Below, piece after piece: positions 16,993 to 25,034 of a stretch of DNA of 46,826 nucleotides. A model generated the notes under the pieces. The model made no database searches. It worked only from the letters and a program-made list of their open reading frames with translations, and was not told where the DNA came from. The position numbers and the translations under genes are program-made. The stretch is from Roseburia hominis (GTDB taxonomy: Bacteria; Bacillota; Clostridia; Lachnospirales; Lachnospiraceae), in contig JAETOE010000029.1 in the NCBI GenBank assembly GCA_021771815.1, forward strand, positions 1-46,826, written 5' to 3'. Numbering within the stretch: position 1 is the first letter of the stretch; each line of letters opens with the position of its first letter.

Positions 16993-17088
16993 ATGAACGG
17001 GTTCGGATATACGCCTGTCTGCAGCAGCAGTTCACAGCAGAAAACGTGCATTTTAGCGCATTTACGGGATTACTGCGCTCTTTTTTAG
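16993..17088 (+). CDS. 31-residue micro-ORF, or frameshifted gene remnant
   Basis: AAAGGAG lies 7 bases before an ATG opening a 31-residue frame that starts MNGFGYTPVCSSSS and stops at 17088. The adjacent frame is open from a TGA near 16960 to a TAA at about 17122 and reads more like a normal protein tail (VRIYACLQQQF ... FLGKYKPKSAIKQ), but has no start codon. The locus is therefore either a true micro-peptide gene or the tail of a decayed gene. I recognise no family. The whole 381-base gap between 16863 and 17245 holds only this locus with its promoter and terminator. Confidence 0.35.
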   Translation: MNGFGYTPVCSSSSQQKTCILAHLRDYCALF

Positions 17089-17130
17089 GAAAATATAAGC
17101 CCAAATCAGCAATCAAGCAGTAATTCCTGA

Positions 17131-17170
17131 AACAGTTTATTCACTTGAAAGTGGATAGGCTGTTTTTTCT
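17131..17170 (+). terminator. Rho-independent terminator of the mini-locus
   Basis: AACAGTTTATTCAC - TTGAAA - GTGGATAGGCTGTT forms a 14-bp stem with G-U pairs, followed by TTTTCTTT. Confidence 0.8.
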
Positions 17171-17244
17171 TTACGGAGAGTGCCGCATGAAAAATGGCGC
17201 GGTGCGATCAATGTTCGATTTAAGAAAGAAGAGAGGAATTACGA

Positions 17245-18438
17245 ATGGACAAGAAAATAAGACGAAATATAAACCTGGATTATATCAGCACATTTATTAC
17301 GAACCTGAATATGCAAAGCTCCATATGGGTGCTTTACCTTGCATACTGCGGCATGAATCTGATGCAGATCGGGCTGTTGGAGGGAATCTATCATGCCACG
17401 AGCATTGTGTGTGAAATTCCTTCCGGCGCGCTCGCAGACCTTGTCGGAAGAAAGAAGAGTATGATGTTAGGGCGAATCTGCGTAACAATTTCATGCATCA
17501 TTATGCTGTTTACCAGGAATTTCTGGTGGTTCGCGATAAGCTTTCTTTTGCAGGCGTTGGGAAATAATTTTAATTCCGGCTCGGAGGAAGCTCTGGTATA
17601 TGACAGCATGATCTGCCTTGGGGAGGAAGAGGATTACATCAGAATAAACGGCAGAATCAATACGGTAATTGAGGTATCACAGGCGATTGCGACGGTTGCC
17701 GGCGGCGTGTTGGCGGAATATTCTTATTTTGTATGCTACGCGGCGTGTACTGTCATTTCTCTGCTGGCGTTTGTTCCGGTTGTGTTTATGAAGGAGCCGC
17801 CTGTTTTAAAGGACGGGGAGAAAGAAGAGCATTTGACAGCCGGACGGCTTGTGGCGCGACATTTTCAGACGAGCTTTGAGATATTGGCGTCGGATTTGCG
17901 GATTCTGAAAATTGTGACTTATTTTTCGGTAGTCTTCGCCGCGCACACGCTATTATTCTTTTACAGTCAGCAGTACTATTCTGACATGGGTTACAATAAG
18001 ATTCAGATCAGCATTATTATGCTTTTTGCAGGGCTTGCTTCCTGCCTTGGCGCGATACTGAGTGAAAGGTTGTACCGGCGGTTTGAAAAGAAAATATCCG
18101 TGTTTTCCACGGCCATGATAGCACTGACGCTGGTTTTCTACAGCATAGGAAATCCAGTGCTTTCGATTGGCATGTTTATCGGAGCAAATTTTTTCAATTC
18201 GGTATTATATCCGATCGAATCGGAGTCTTTGAACCGCATCATACCATCCGAACAGAGAGCGACGCTGATTTCCGTGAACAGTATGTTTTTTTCAATCGTG
18301 ATGATCGTCACCTTCCCGGTTGTAGGCGCGCTTGCGGATGTATGGAGCCTGGCGCCCATACTCGGTGTGTTTGGTGCGTTGCTTTTGCTTTTCGCTTTCG
18401 TGTGGGATGCGAAAATAAGCGGGAAAAATGAAACGTAG
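17245..18438 (+). CDS. MFS transporter
   Basis: A 397-residue major-facilitator protein with about twelve helices. Motif A after helix 2 reads GALADLVGRKKSMM. The charged middle loop (about residues 185-205) splits the two six-helix halves. Length and pattern fit the drug/macrolide-efflux type, but no substrate motif is evident. GAGGAATTACGA before the start is a modest ribosome site. An AraC-GyrI regulator follows 89 bases on and may control it. Confidence 0.88.
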   Translation: MDKKIRRNINLDYISTFITNLNMQSSIWVLYLAYCGMNLMQIGLLEGIYHATSIVCEIPSGALADLVGRKKSMMLGRICVTISCIIMLFTRNFWWFAISFLLQALGNNFNSGSEEALVYDSMICLGEEEDYIRINGRINTVIEVSQAIATVAGGVLAEYSYFVCYAACTVISLLAFVPVVFMKEPPVLKDGEKEEHLTAGRLVARHFQTSFEILASDLRILKIVTYFSVVFAAHTLLFFYSQQYYSDMGYNKIQISIIMLFAGLASCLGAILSERLYRRFEKKISVFSTAMIALTLVFYSIGNPVLSIGMFIGANFFNSVLYPIESESLNRIIPSEQRATLISVNSMFFSIVMIVTFPVVGALADVWSLAPILGVFGALLLLFAFVWDAKISGKNET

Positions 18439-18527
18439 ACCACAGACGCGGTCGGAGGGCAGGAAGGCAAAAATGGTCGAGATTTATGCGATACGATGTT
18501 GTAAAGTACAATCAGCGGAGGACATAG

Positions 18528-19406
18528 ATGGAAGAACAGGTACTGGCAGTACAGCGCATGCAGGATTATATTGAGGAACATCTTTTCGAGGGGATTACAA
18601 TAGGTTCACTCGCAGGTGCGGCGGGATATTCACCGTGGCATTCAAGGCGGCTCTTTGAGCAGTTTACAGGGTGTACGCCCGCAGAATACGTGCGTAAGCT
18701 GCGTCTTGGAAAAAGCGCTCTCAAGTTAAGGGACGAAAAGTGCAGAATTATAGACGCTGCAATGGAAATGGGCTTTGAGAGCGTAGACGGCTATCAAAGA
18801 GCGTTTTACAGGGAATTCGGCTGTAATCCGAAAGAGTATGCGAAAAATCCTGTTCCGGTCTGTCTGTTTACTCCCTATGGAGTCAAATCAATCTATATGA
18901 AAAGGAGTAAAGAAACGATGGAGAATACGAGAAATATTTTTATAACGGTAATCGAAAAGCCTGAACGGAAGGTGATTATAAAAAGGGGAAAATCGGCAAC
19001 GGACTACTGGGCATATTGTGAGGAAGTCGGCTGCGATGTATGGGGGATGCTTAAAAGCATCCGGTCATTGGCAGGAGAACCTGTCTGCCTGTGGCTCCCG
19101 GAGAGATACAGGAAACCGGATACGAGCGAGTATGTGCAGGGGGTCGAGGTGACGGTGGATGACGCGACACCTACCCCGGAGGGCTTTGACGTTATTACGC
19201 TTCCGGCGGCAAAATATCTGATGTTTCAGGGAGAACCGTTTGCAGAAGAGAATTACGGGAGAGCGATTGAAGAAATCTGCGAGGCTGAGAAGAAATATGA
19301 CCCGGCGGTAATTGGGTATGCGTGGGATGATAGCAATCCCAGAATCCAGTTGGAGCCGATCGGAACGAGGGGATATATCGAACTGCTCCCGGTGAAAGAA
19401 TTGTAG
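18528..19406 (+). CDS. AraC-family regulator with GyrI-like effector domain
   Basis: A 292-residue protein. Residues 8-107 form the AraC double helix-turn-helix, at the N terminus: ITIGSLAGAAGYSPWHSRRLFEQFTGCTPAEYVRKLRL and FESVDGYQRAFYREFGCNPKEY. Residues 125-292 form a GyrI-like small-molecule-binding domain. This HTH-first order is that of the Rob/SoxS-like efflux activators. The gene lies between an MFS exporter and a convergent toxin-like module; regulation of the exporter is a reasonable guess. Its terminator overlaps the end of the convergent gene. Confidence 0.9.
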   Translation: MEEQVLAVQRMQDYIEEHLFEGITIGSLAGAAGYSPWHSRRLFEQFTGCTPAEYVRKLRLGKSALKLRDEKCRIIDAAMEMGFESVDGYQRAFYREFGCNPKEYAKNPVPVCLFTPYGVKSIYMKRSKETMENTRNIFITVIEKPERKVIIKRGKSATDYWAYCEEVGCDVWGMLKSIRSLAGEPVCLWLPERYRKPDTSEYVQGVEVTVDDATPTPEGFDVITLPAAKYLMFQGEPFAEENYGRAIEEICEAEKKYDPAVIGYAWDDSNPRIQLEPIGTRGYIELLPVKEL

Positions 19407-19449
19407 GATATCCGCAGAGGAAAGCGGCAAAGATGATTCAGAAGTAAAG

Positions 19450-19507
19450 ACAGCCTTCAAATGGATGTAAATGAAATTATTTATCCGTTTGGAGGTTGTT
19501 TTTTTCG
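19450..19507 (+). terminator. Rho-independent terminator shared by convergent genes
   Basis: A long stem (ACAGCCTTCAAATGGAT... pairing with ATCCGTTTGGAGGTTGT, with G-U pairs) is followed by seven Ts on the plus strand. It ends the AraC-GyrI transcript. Its right arm includes the last codons of the leftward gene at 19477. Confidence 0.8.
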
Positions 19508-19716
19508 GCTGTGAGCCGGTACTCGTCCATTAGCTCCTGCGCTAAATAGGCGTCACTTCGGCAATGCATATCGGAAATACCCTCGCTTATGTCCTGATAA
19601 GTCAGAGAACGATAAAAAAAGTCAAGGGCTTCTCTGGAGCTGATGTTTGCTTTTGCGGAAAAGCGCTCGATGACGCGGGCATATTTTTTTTGCAACAGAA
19701 TTGGGTTCGCTTCCAT
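19477..19716 (-). CDS. Small protein of the DUF3990 module (possibly DUF3791-like)
   Basis: A 79-residue, mostly helical protein without signal peptide. The central stretch REALDFFYRSLTYQDISEGISDMHCRSDAYLAQELMDEY is, from memory, conserved in small proteins beside DUF3990 genes in Lachnospiraceae. Its start codon overlaps the stop of the DUF3990 gene, so translation is coupled. It is last in the three-gene unit. It could be an antitoxin component or an accessory subunit; I am not sure of the family number. Confidence 0.7.
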   Translation of the reverse strand: MEANPILLQKKYARVIERFSAKANISSREALDFFYRSLTYQDISEGISDMHCRSDAYLAQELMDEYRLTAEKNNLQTDK

Positions 19717-20192
19717 CAGATTTCCTCACTTCCTATAAAACGAAGATACTTTTCAATCGCGTCCTGTTTGCGAATGCAGATTTGCAGATTGGGCTTCATG
19801 TAACGTAATCTTTTAATGGCTTCATCCTTTTCGATTAAGCCGTCAAAATAAAGTTCTATTGTGTTGAATACTTTATCGTTTGCAACGCCGCCAATCACAA
19901 GATCATAGCAGCTTTTGTCGGTAAGGCTCCGGCAGGCAGTGATAAAATCAAGCCATTCTCCGGTATATCCTTCAAATTCTAATACCTGTAGCGTATGCCT
20001 GCACGCGTCTATGTCAAGTTCATATGCGGATATAGTGCCATGTCCTTTTCGCAGCTTAAAACGGGCAGCCCATTTTCTTGCTTGTTCTTTGATTGGAGTG
20101 ACATAGAAGCCTTTTCCGAAATCAACATTGTCTCTGGAGTGTCGGATATCCGGTGCTGCCACCTCTAAAGATGAACCGTGGTATACAATCAT
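19716..20192 (-). CDS. DUF3990 protein, candidate ADP-ribosyltransferase toxin
   Basis: A 158-residue protein. The N terminus reads VYHGSS, then DFGKGFYVTPIKEQARKWA. A His near the start, a Gly-Phe-Tyr motif and a following helix of this kind are the pattern of ADP-ribosyltransferase folds of the H-Y-E class. A Glu-rich stretch near residue 115 (DGLIEKDEA) could supply the third residue. Length and lack of signal peptide fit an intracellular toxin. It overlaps both neighbours by 1-4 bases, so the three genes form one tightly coupled unit. The family name is recalled; the toxic function is inference. Confidence 0.78.
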   Translation of the reverse strand: MIVYHGSSLEVAAPDIRHSRDNVDFGKGFYVTPIKEQARKWAARFKLRKGHGTISAYELDIDACRHTLQVLEFEGYTGEWLDFITACRSLTDKSCYDLVIGGVANDKVFNTIELYFDGLIEKDEAIKRLRYMKPNLQICIRKQDAIEKYLRFIGSEEI

Positions 20193-20461
20193 TTTATCAC
20201 TCCCTTTTCTTTCATGTAGTCTATAATATCATGAATGATATACTCTTTGCCCTGTGTGTGCAATATCTCGTAATTGGCAATAACGTATGTGTCTAAAATA
20301 TCGCTGTCTACGGCGAGCATCTGATATGCTTCGCTTCCGGGTATATGAAGTTCTGCGGCGACATTTTCAATACAGAAAACGGAAAATTCGATTTCTTTAT
20401 CGCTTTGTGATGTTTGTGTGGATTGAGTGGAAAATTGATGCATATTATTTGGCGCGGTCAC
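20189..20461 (-). CDS. DUF3791-type small protein, candidate antitoxin
   Basis: A 90-residue protein beginning at a GTG (20461), chosen because AGGGGGAG lies 8 bases before it; longer frames run upstream through the promoter. After a Ser/Thr/Gln-rich start comes KEIEFSVFCIENVAAEL ... YEILHTQGKEYIIHDIIDYMKEKG, which matches my memory of DUF3791, regularly found before DUF3990. It overlaps the DUF3990 start by 4 bases (ATGA). The first-in-operon position and small size suit an antitoxin. Confidence 0.78.
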   Translation of the reverse strand: MTAPNNMHQFSTQSTQTSQSDKEIEFSVFCIENVAAELHIPGSEAYQMLAVDSDILDTYVIANYEILHTQGKEYIIHDIIDYMKEKGVIK

Positions 20462-20486
20462 TTTATCATCTCCCCCTTGCACGATA

Positions 20487-20516
20487 AGTATAACATAGGA
20501 TATGAAATATCGTCTA
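20487..20516 (-). promoter_or_regulatory. Promoter of the DUF3791-DUF3990 unit
   Basis: On the minus strand TAGACG (20511-20516), an 18-base spacer, TATACT (20487-20492), 26 bases before the GTG start, so the 5' leader is very short. Confidence 0.6.
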
Positions 20517-20647
20517 TTACCAATCAGATATATCCGATGTGATTTCTTTGAATCTTTCGTGAGCCTTTTATAATGCAAATAAGACATGGAAGTGGTACAA
20601 TCAAAAAGGCAGAACATTGTTTGATAAAATATGGGAGAGTGAATTCC

Positions 20648-21531
20648 GTGCCTAAGCAAAAGAGCATTTATAAATCACAAGAAGGAAAAGAGAAAATTTT
20701 GGCGCTGTATGACAGCCAGTTGGAGCAGCTTGGAACGCCTTATATTGACAAATGGGTCTCTACTTCATTTGGAAATACGCATCTTATTGAGACGGGAAAT
20801 GCAGACGGTGTTCCGTTGCTGATTTTTCATGGGGGAATGCGACAACGGCATATAACTTGCTGACATGCGGTTTTCTTTTCAGGGATTTTCATATATATGC
20901 GGTCGATACGATCGGTCATCCGGGTAAAAGTGCGGAAGTGAGTTTGTCTGCCAGAAATTACGATTATGGGAAATGGGCGGGTGAGGTTATTTCCGGTCTG
21001 GGTTATCGTTCGATTCGCTGCTTTGGCGGTTCGTATGGTGCGGGGATCATAGTAAAGACTATGTGTGCGGTGCCAAAGATGGTGGAGCGTGCTGTATTGT
21101 ATGTGCCGTCTGGTATCAAAAATGCACCGGCAATTAATAGCGTGAGTATGATGTTCCCGATGATTCTGTACTGGATCACGCATAAGGATAAATGGTTAAG
21201 GAAATGTATGCTTCCAATGGCGGTAACAGAGCAGAATATAACGGAAGATATATACGAGACAGCGAGGCTCAGTATCGCTTATACAAAAGTTAAGACAGGA
21301 ATGCCAAGTGACGCGGCAGAGCAGCATATGAGAAAATGTAAAGCGCCTACTTTGGTGATGGCGGCAGAAAAGGACTGCTTATTTCCGGCAAAAGGTGTGA
21401 TACCGAGGGCAGAACGAATCATAGAAAACGGTACAACATATTTGCTTCGTGACAGAGGGCATATGAACAGCCTGACGGAGGAAGAAAAAGAAATGATTGT
21501 AGATTTTTTGAGGGACGATTGTATCTTCTGA
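20648..21531 (+). pseudogene. Alpha/beta hydrolase disrupted by a one-base frameshift
   Basis: Two adjacent frames together form one hydrolase of about 294 residues. The first, from a GTG at 20648 with GGGAGAG 9 bases upstream, runs through PLLIFHGG. The second carries FRDFHIYAVDTIGHPGKS, the nucleophile elbow FGGSYGAG, and a C-terminal GHMNSL His. At the junction is a run of five G (20831-20835); six G would restore HGGNATTAYNLLTCGF in frame. So a single deleted G separates the oxyanion/HGG part from the catalytic Ser and His. It is either a true pseudogene, a phase-variable tract, or a sequencing error. Confidence 0.85.
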
Positions 21532-21611
21532 CCAAGGAGGAACTCAAGGCAGAGATTGAGACACAGAAAACGATGTTTCTGTTGCAACAACAAGAGAGAG
21601 AAGAAAAATAA
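21528..21611 (+). pseudogene. Possible gene fragment after the hydrolase
   Basis: A frame overlapping the hydrolase end reads LTKEELKAEIETQ ... LLQQQEREEK and stops at 21609-21611. It is charged, helical and protein-like, has no start codon or ribosome site, and may be the tail of a lost gene. No family recognised. Confidence 0.25.
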
Positions 21612-21665
21612 TTTTCGCGGAGATGAAATGAAAACAACATTTTTCGGTGACAGAGGAGATACGAA

Positions 21666-22715
21666 ATGCGAAAATCCTACATAGATAACCTCCGGAATAT
21701 AGCAATCCTACTGCTGTTCCCGGTACATACCTTTATGATCTGGAATGATTTCGGGTCAAAATTCTATATCTGGTGCGGGGGAAACAGAATTTTAAGCACG
21801 CTCATTGTGTTGGTAAATCCGTGGTTCATGCCGCTGTTATTTGTGCTGGCGGGAATGAGCGCGCGGTATGCGCTGGAAAAGAGGACAGCGAAAGAATTTC
21901 TCATACAGAGGGTTCATAAGCTGCTCATTCCGTTTGTTGGCGGGATGCTGTTTTTCGTGCCGCTCCAATCGCTGTATGCAAGAAAATTTTTTTATAACTA
22001 TGAGGGCGGGCTTTTTGCGCACTGGAAATATTTCTTTACGCATCTTACGGATTTCAGCGGTTATGATGGCGCGTTCACACCGGGGCATCTCTGGTTCATC
22101 TTATTTCTGTTTCTGATCTCACTGGTGACTCTGCCGTTATTTTGCCGTGTGCCTGCGGACAGGGGTGTGGCGAAGGTGGAAAAGCTGCCGGTGATTTGTG
22201 TGCTTCTGCTTTTTGTGCCAATCTGGATTTTCTATTATATCGGGAATTTTGGCGGATTCAGTCTTGGAAAGAATCTTGCGCTCTATCTGGCAGGGTATTA
22301 TGTTTTGAGCAATGAGCGTGTTTTGGAAAAACTGCGGGAAAATACCGCGCGGCTTACGGGGCTGTGTGTGGTTGTGACGCTAGTGTCTGTATCGCTTTAT
22401 TACCGATTTGCTTATTACGGCGATCTGTGGGTGAATTTTGTTGGATGGCTGACTATTTTAATGCTGCTTGTTCTGGGAGAAGAATTTTTGAATCGTCAGA
22501 CCGGATTTACGGTTTATTTTAACCGGGCATCGTATCCGGTGTATATTTTGCATCAGTCAATTCTGGTAGCGCTTGCTTATTATGTTGTGGAAATGTGCGG
22601 TTGGATGCCTGCACAGCTTGTTGTGATCGGCGGCGGCAGCTTTGGGCTGACCGTGTTTTGGTACGAAGTGATGCGGCGTGTGCCATATGTGAGAAAGCTG
22701 ATTGGGATTCGGTAG
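21666..22715 (+). CDS. Acyltransferase family 3 membrane protein
   Basis: A 349-residue integral membrane protein with about ten helices. It begins RKSYIDNLRNIAILLLFPVHTFM, the family start with the conserved Arg and His. LFVLAGMSARYALEKR and GHLWFILFLFL are further family marks. Acyltransferase-3 proteins move acetyl or succinyl groups onto surface sugars, peptidoglycan or antibiotics. There is no periplasmic SGNH domain, so it may not transfer to peptidoglycan alone. It follows the hydrolase remnant and precedes an AraC regulator; no specific substrate is suggested. Confidence 0.88.
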   Translation: MRKSYIDNLRNIAILLLFPVHTFMIWNDFGSKFYIWCGGNRILSTLIVLVNPWFMPLLFVLAGMSARYALEKRTAKEFLIQRVHKLLIPFVGGMLFFVPLQSLYARKFFYNYEGGLFAHWKYFFTHLTDFSGYDGAFTPGHLWFILFLFLISLVTLPLFCRVPADRGVAKVEKLPVICVLLLFVPIWIFYYIGNFGGFSLGKNLALYLAGYYVLSNERVLEKLRENTARLTGLCVVVTLVSVSLYYRFAYYGDLWVNFVGWLTILMLLVLGEEFLNRQTGFTVYFNRASYPVYILHQSILVALAYYVVEMCGWMPAQLVVIGGGSFGLTVFWYEVMRRVPYVRKLIGIR

Positions 22716-22935
22716 AAAGCATGTGGAAAAGTCTGAACAGTATTCCGGCAAGTCGACAGAAAGAATGAAGTATGTGGAGGAAACTGGCTGTCCGGCAGTC
22801 GTGAGTGTGCGGACAGATTTTAACAGAAAATGACGGGAGAAAAATATCCTTGAATGTTAAGATAAATTTGTTACAAGGGCAGGGAACAACCGGAGAGCCG
22901 GAAAAACCGTCGGAGAATCGCAGGAGGGGATCTAT

Positions 22936-23835
22936 ATGGAGTGGCTTGGGAGTATTCGCGGGGCAATCGAATATATGGAAGGACATTTGCTTACGGTAGA
23001 GGACGCCGACGAGGTTGCAGGGGCAGTGTATATGTCACCCTTCTATCTGCAGAAAGGGTTCAAGGTGATGACGGGGTATTCCATCGGGGAGTATATCCGC
23101 AGCCGCAGACTTTACCTGGCGGGACTGGATGTGATTTCGGGGACGGAGAAGATCATAGACATTGCATATAAATATGGCTACGACACACCGGAGAGCTTTA
23201 CAAGGGCATTCACGCGGTTTCACGGAGTCACGCCGACCGGACTGCGGAACGCCGCCGGGAAAATCAGGGTATTCCTGCCATTAAAGATCACGATTCAGAT
23301 TCAAGGAGGGAATGACATGGATTACACGGTAGAAAAAATGAAAGGCTTTCAAGTGATTGGGTACGAAAGAGAATTTTCCTTTGATACATCTTATCAGGAA
23401 ATTCCGGGTTTCTGGGACCAAATCTGCAACAGCAAGCTTGCGGAACTTTTTTCGGGCAAAGCGCCGGAGAGCGAGGAAGAAAAGACAATCTGTAACTGTT
23501 GTATCGGTAAGTACGGAGTCTGCATTGACGATATAGGCGGCGGTAAGTTCCGTTATCTGATTGCGGGCGATTATGCCGGCGGAGAGATACCGGACGGCAT
23601 GAAGGTGTTTGCGTTCCCGGATATGGAGTGGGCGAAATTCTCCTGCAGAGGACCGATGCCGGGGGCATTGCAGTCGGTGAACACCAAGATTTTTAATGAG
23701 TGGCTTCCGGGAAATACGGAGTATGAGATTGCGATGGGAGCGAATATCGAGTGGTACAGTCCCGAAGGGAATATGTCGGATGTGGATTATGAGACGCAGA
23801 TTTGGATTCCGGTCAGGCGGAAAAGCTGCATTTGA
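22936..23835 (+). CDS. AraC-family regulator with GyrI-like effector domain
   Basis: A 299-residue protein with an N-terminal AraC DNA-binding domain (about residues 5-103: LTVEDADEVAGAVYMSPFYLQKGFKVMTGYSIGEYIRSRRL and TPESFTRAFTRFHGVTPTGLRN) and a C-terminal GyrI-like domain (about 130-299). Same design as 18528-19406, though the sequences are only distantly alike. CAGGAGGGG precedes the ATG. The 220-base gap before it (22716-22935) shows only short frames and a weak TTGAAT/TACAAG pair. It may act on the acyltransferase or on the NTF2-like and GNAT genes that follow. Confidence 0.88.
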   Translation: MEWLGSIRGAIEYMEGHLLTVEDADEVAGAVYMSPFYLQKGFKVMTGYSIGEYIRSRRLYLAGLDVISGTEKIIDIAYKYGYDTPESFTRAFTRFHGVTPTGLRNAAGKIRVFLPLKITIQIQGGNDMDYTVEKMKGFQVIGYEREFSFDTSYQEIPGFWDQICNSKLAELFSGKAPESEEEKTICNCCIGKYGVCIDDIGGGKFRYLIAGDYAGGEIPDGMKVFAFPDMEWAKFSCRGPMPGALQSVNTKIFNEWLPGNTEYEIAMGANIEWYSPEGNMSDVDYETQIWIPVRRKSCI

Positions 23836-23905
23836 CAATCCAAAGGGTCGTGCGGTATTCTATTCACTGGAATATTGATCGAATTACGGAGAGGGTGGAA
23901 GCTTT

Positions 23906-24277
23906 ATGGATATCAATCGTTTCTGGGAGGCTGTGCTTAAGCAGGACGCTGTGGCAATCAGAAGCTACTTTCGGGAAGATGCCTATGTGAACTGGCATTG
24001 TACAAATGAGCATTTTACAGTCGAGGAATATATCAGGGCGAATTGTGAATATCCCGGCGAGTGGGATGGAAAAGTGGAGCGGGTGCACCAGAGCGGGGAC
24101 TTGATGATAACGGCGACACATGTGTACATCAAAGACGGCGGATTGTCATTCCATGTGACATCCTTTCTTTCCCTAAAGGATGATAAGATCGCGGCAATGG
24201 ATGAATACTGGGGTGATGATGGGGAAGCGCCTAAGTGGCGGCAGGAGATGCATATTGGACGTGCGATTTTACAATGA
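23906..24277 (+). CDS. NTF2-like / SnoaL-like protein
   Basis: A 123-residue protein with the SnoaL/NTF2 cone-fold pattern: an N-terminal helix pair (INRFWEAVLKQDAVAIRSYF), AYVNWHC, then strands ending HVTSFLSLKDDKIAAMDEYW. Such proteins are small enzymes or ligand binders. No catalytic residues can be assigned. It lies between the AraC-GyrI gene and a GNAT gene 22 bases downstream, probably in one transcript. Confidence 0.75.
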   Translation: MDINRFWEAVLKQDAVAIRSYFREDAYVNWHCTNEHFTVEEYIRANCEYPGEWDGKVERVHQSGDLMITATHVYIKDGGLSFHVTSFLSLKDDKIAAMDEYWGDDGEAPKWRQEMHIGRAILQ

Positions 24278-24299
24278 GAGATAGCGGAGGAGAAAAGCA

Positions 24300-24770
24300 A
24301 TGGAAATCAGACATGCAAGCGAAAAAGACATCGACGGAATCAACAACCTGCTGCGCCAGGTATTAAACGTTCACCATAACGGACGCCCGGATTTGTTCAA
24401 AGCGGATGCGAAGAAGTACACGGATGAGGAATTGCTGGCGCTGATAGCAGACGAGAAGCGACCAATTTTTGTGGCGGACGATGGCGCAGGCAACATTTTA
24501 GGCTATGTGTTCTGCGTGTTCCAACAGCATATTGGCGACAATATTCTGACGGATATCAAGACGCTCTATATCGATGATCTGTGTGTGGATGAAAGGTGCA
24601 GAGGAGAGCATATCGGACGGACGCTCTATGAATATGTGCTTGCTTTTGCAAAACGGGAAGGCTGCTATAACGTGACATTAAACGTCTGGGCGTGCAATGA
24701 GAACGCCAGAAAGTTCTATGAAAAATGCGGGTTGCTGCCGCAGAAAATCGGAATGGAGAAGATATTGTAG
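24300..24770 (+). CDS. GNAT-family N-acetyltransferase
   Basis: A 156-residue acetyltransferase. The acetyl-CoA-binding motif A is LCVDERCRGEHIGRTLYEYV, preceded by strand IKTLYIDD and followed by NVTLNVWACNENARKFYEKCGL (motif B). This layout fits small-molecule or protein-N-terminal acetylation; the acceptor is unknown. GGAGGAGAAAA lies before the start. A strong terminator follows the stop, so it is last in its unit. Confidence 0.92.
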   Translation: MEIRHASEKDIDGINNLLRQVLNVHHNGRPDLFKADAKKYTDEELLALIADEKRPIFVADDGAGNILGYVFCVFQQHIGDNILTDIKTLYIDDLCVDERCRGEHIGRTLYEYVLAFAKREGCYNVTLNVWACNENARKFYEKCGLLPQKIGMEKIL

Positions 24771-24776
24771 GAAAAT

Positions 24777-24810
24777 AAAACAGCGGATGCCGTAGGGCGT
24801 CCGCTGTTTT
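24777..24810 (+). terminator. Rho-independent terminator after the GNAT gene
   Basis: AAAACAGCGGATGCC-GTAG-GGCGTCCGCTGTTTT, a 15-bp stem with one G-U pair and T-run, symmetric enough to work in both directions. The following 224 bases to 25034 are AT-rich and hold no gene; TATACT near 25009 may be the -10 of the next unit. Confidence 0.9.
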
Positions 24811-25034
24811 GCTGAATACTGATACAGATTGGTCGAACAAAATCTGTACGATTCGTAAAGATAAACTATTGATTTTAAAAATATACATCTATGCTTTTCG
24901 ATTTGTAAAATCAAATCACAACGGTATATTTTCTCTAATATGATATTACTCTAAATCGTGCATTTTCGCAATAGAAACAATGGATATCAGAAGGATACAA
25001 AACTTTGCTATACTGTTCACAGTGAGGTGAGAGC

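Noticed and set aside
22716-22935. Short frames between the acyltransferase and AraC genes
   Set aside because: None has a ribosome site or a recognisable protein pattern; treated as intergenic.
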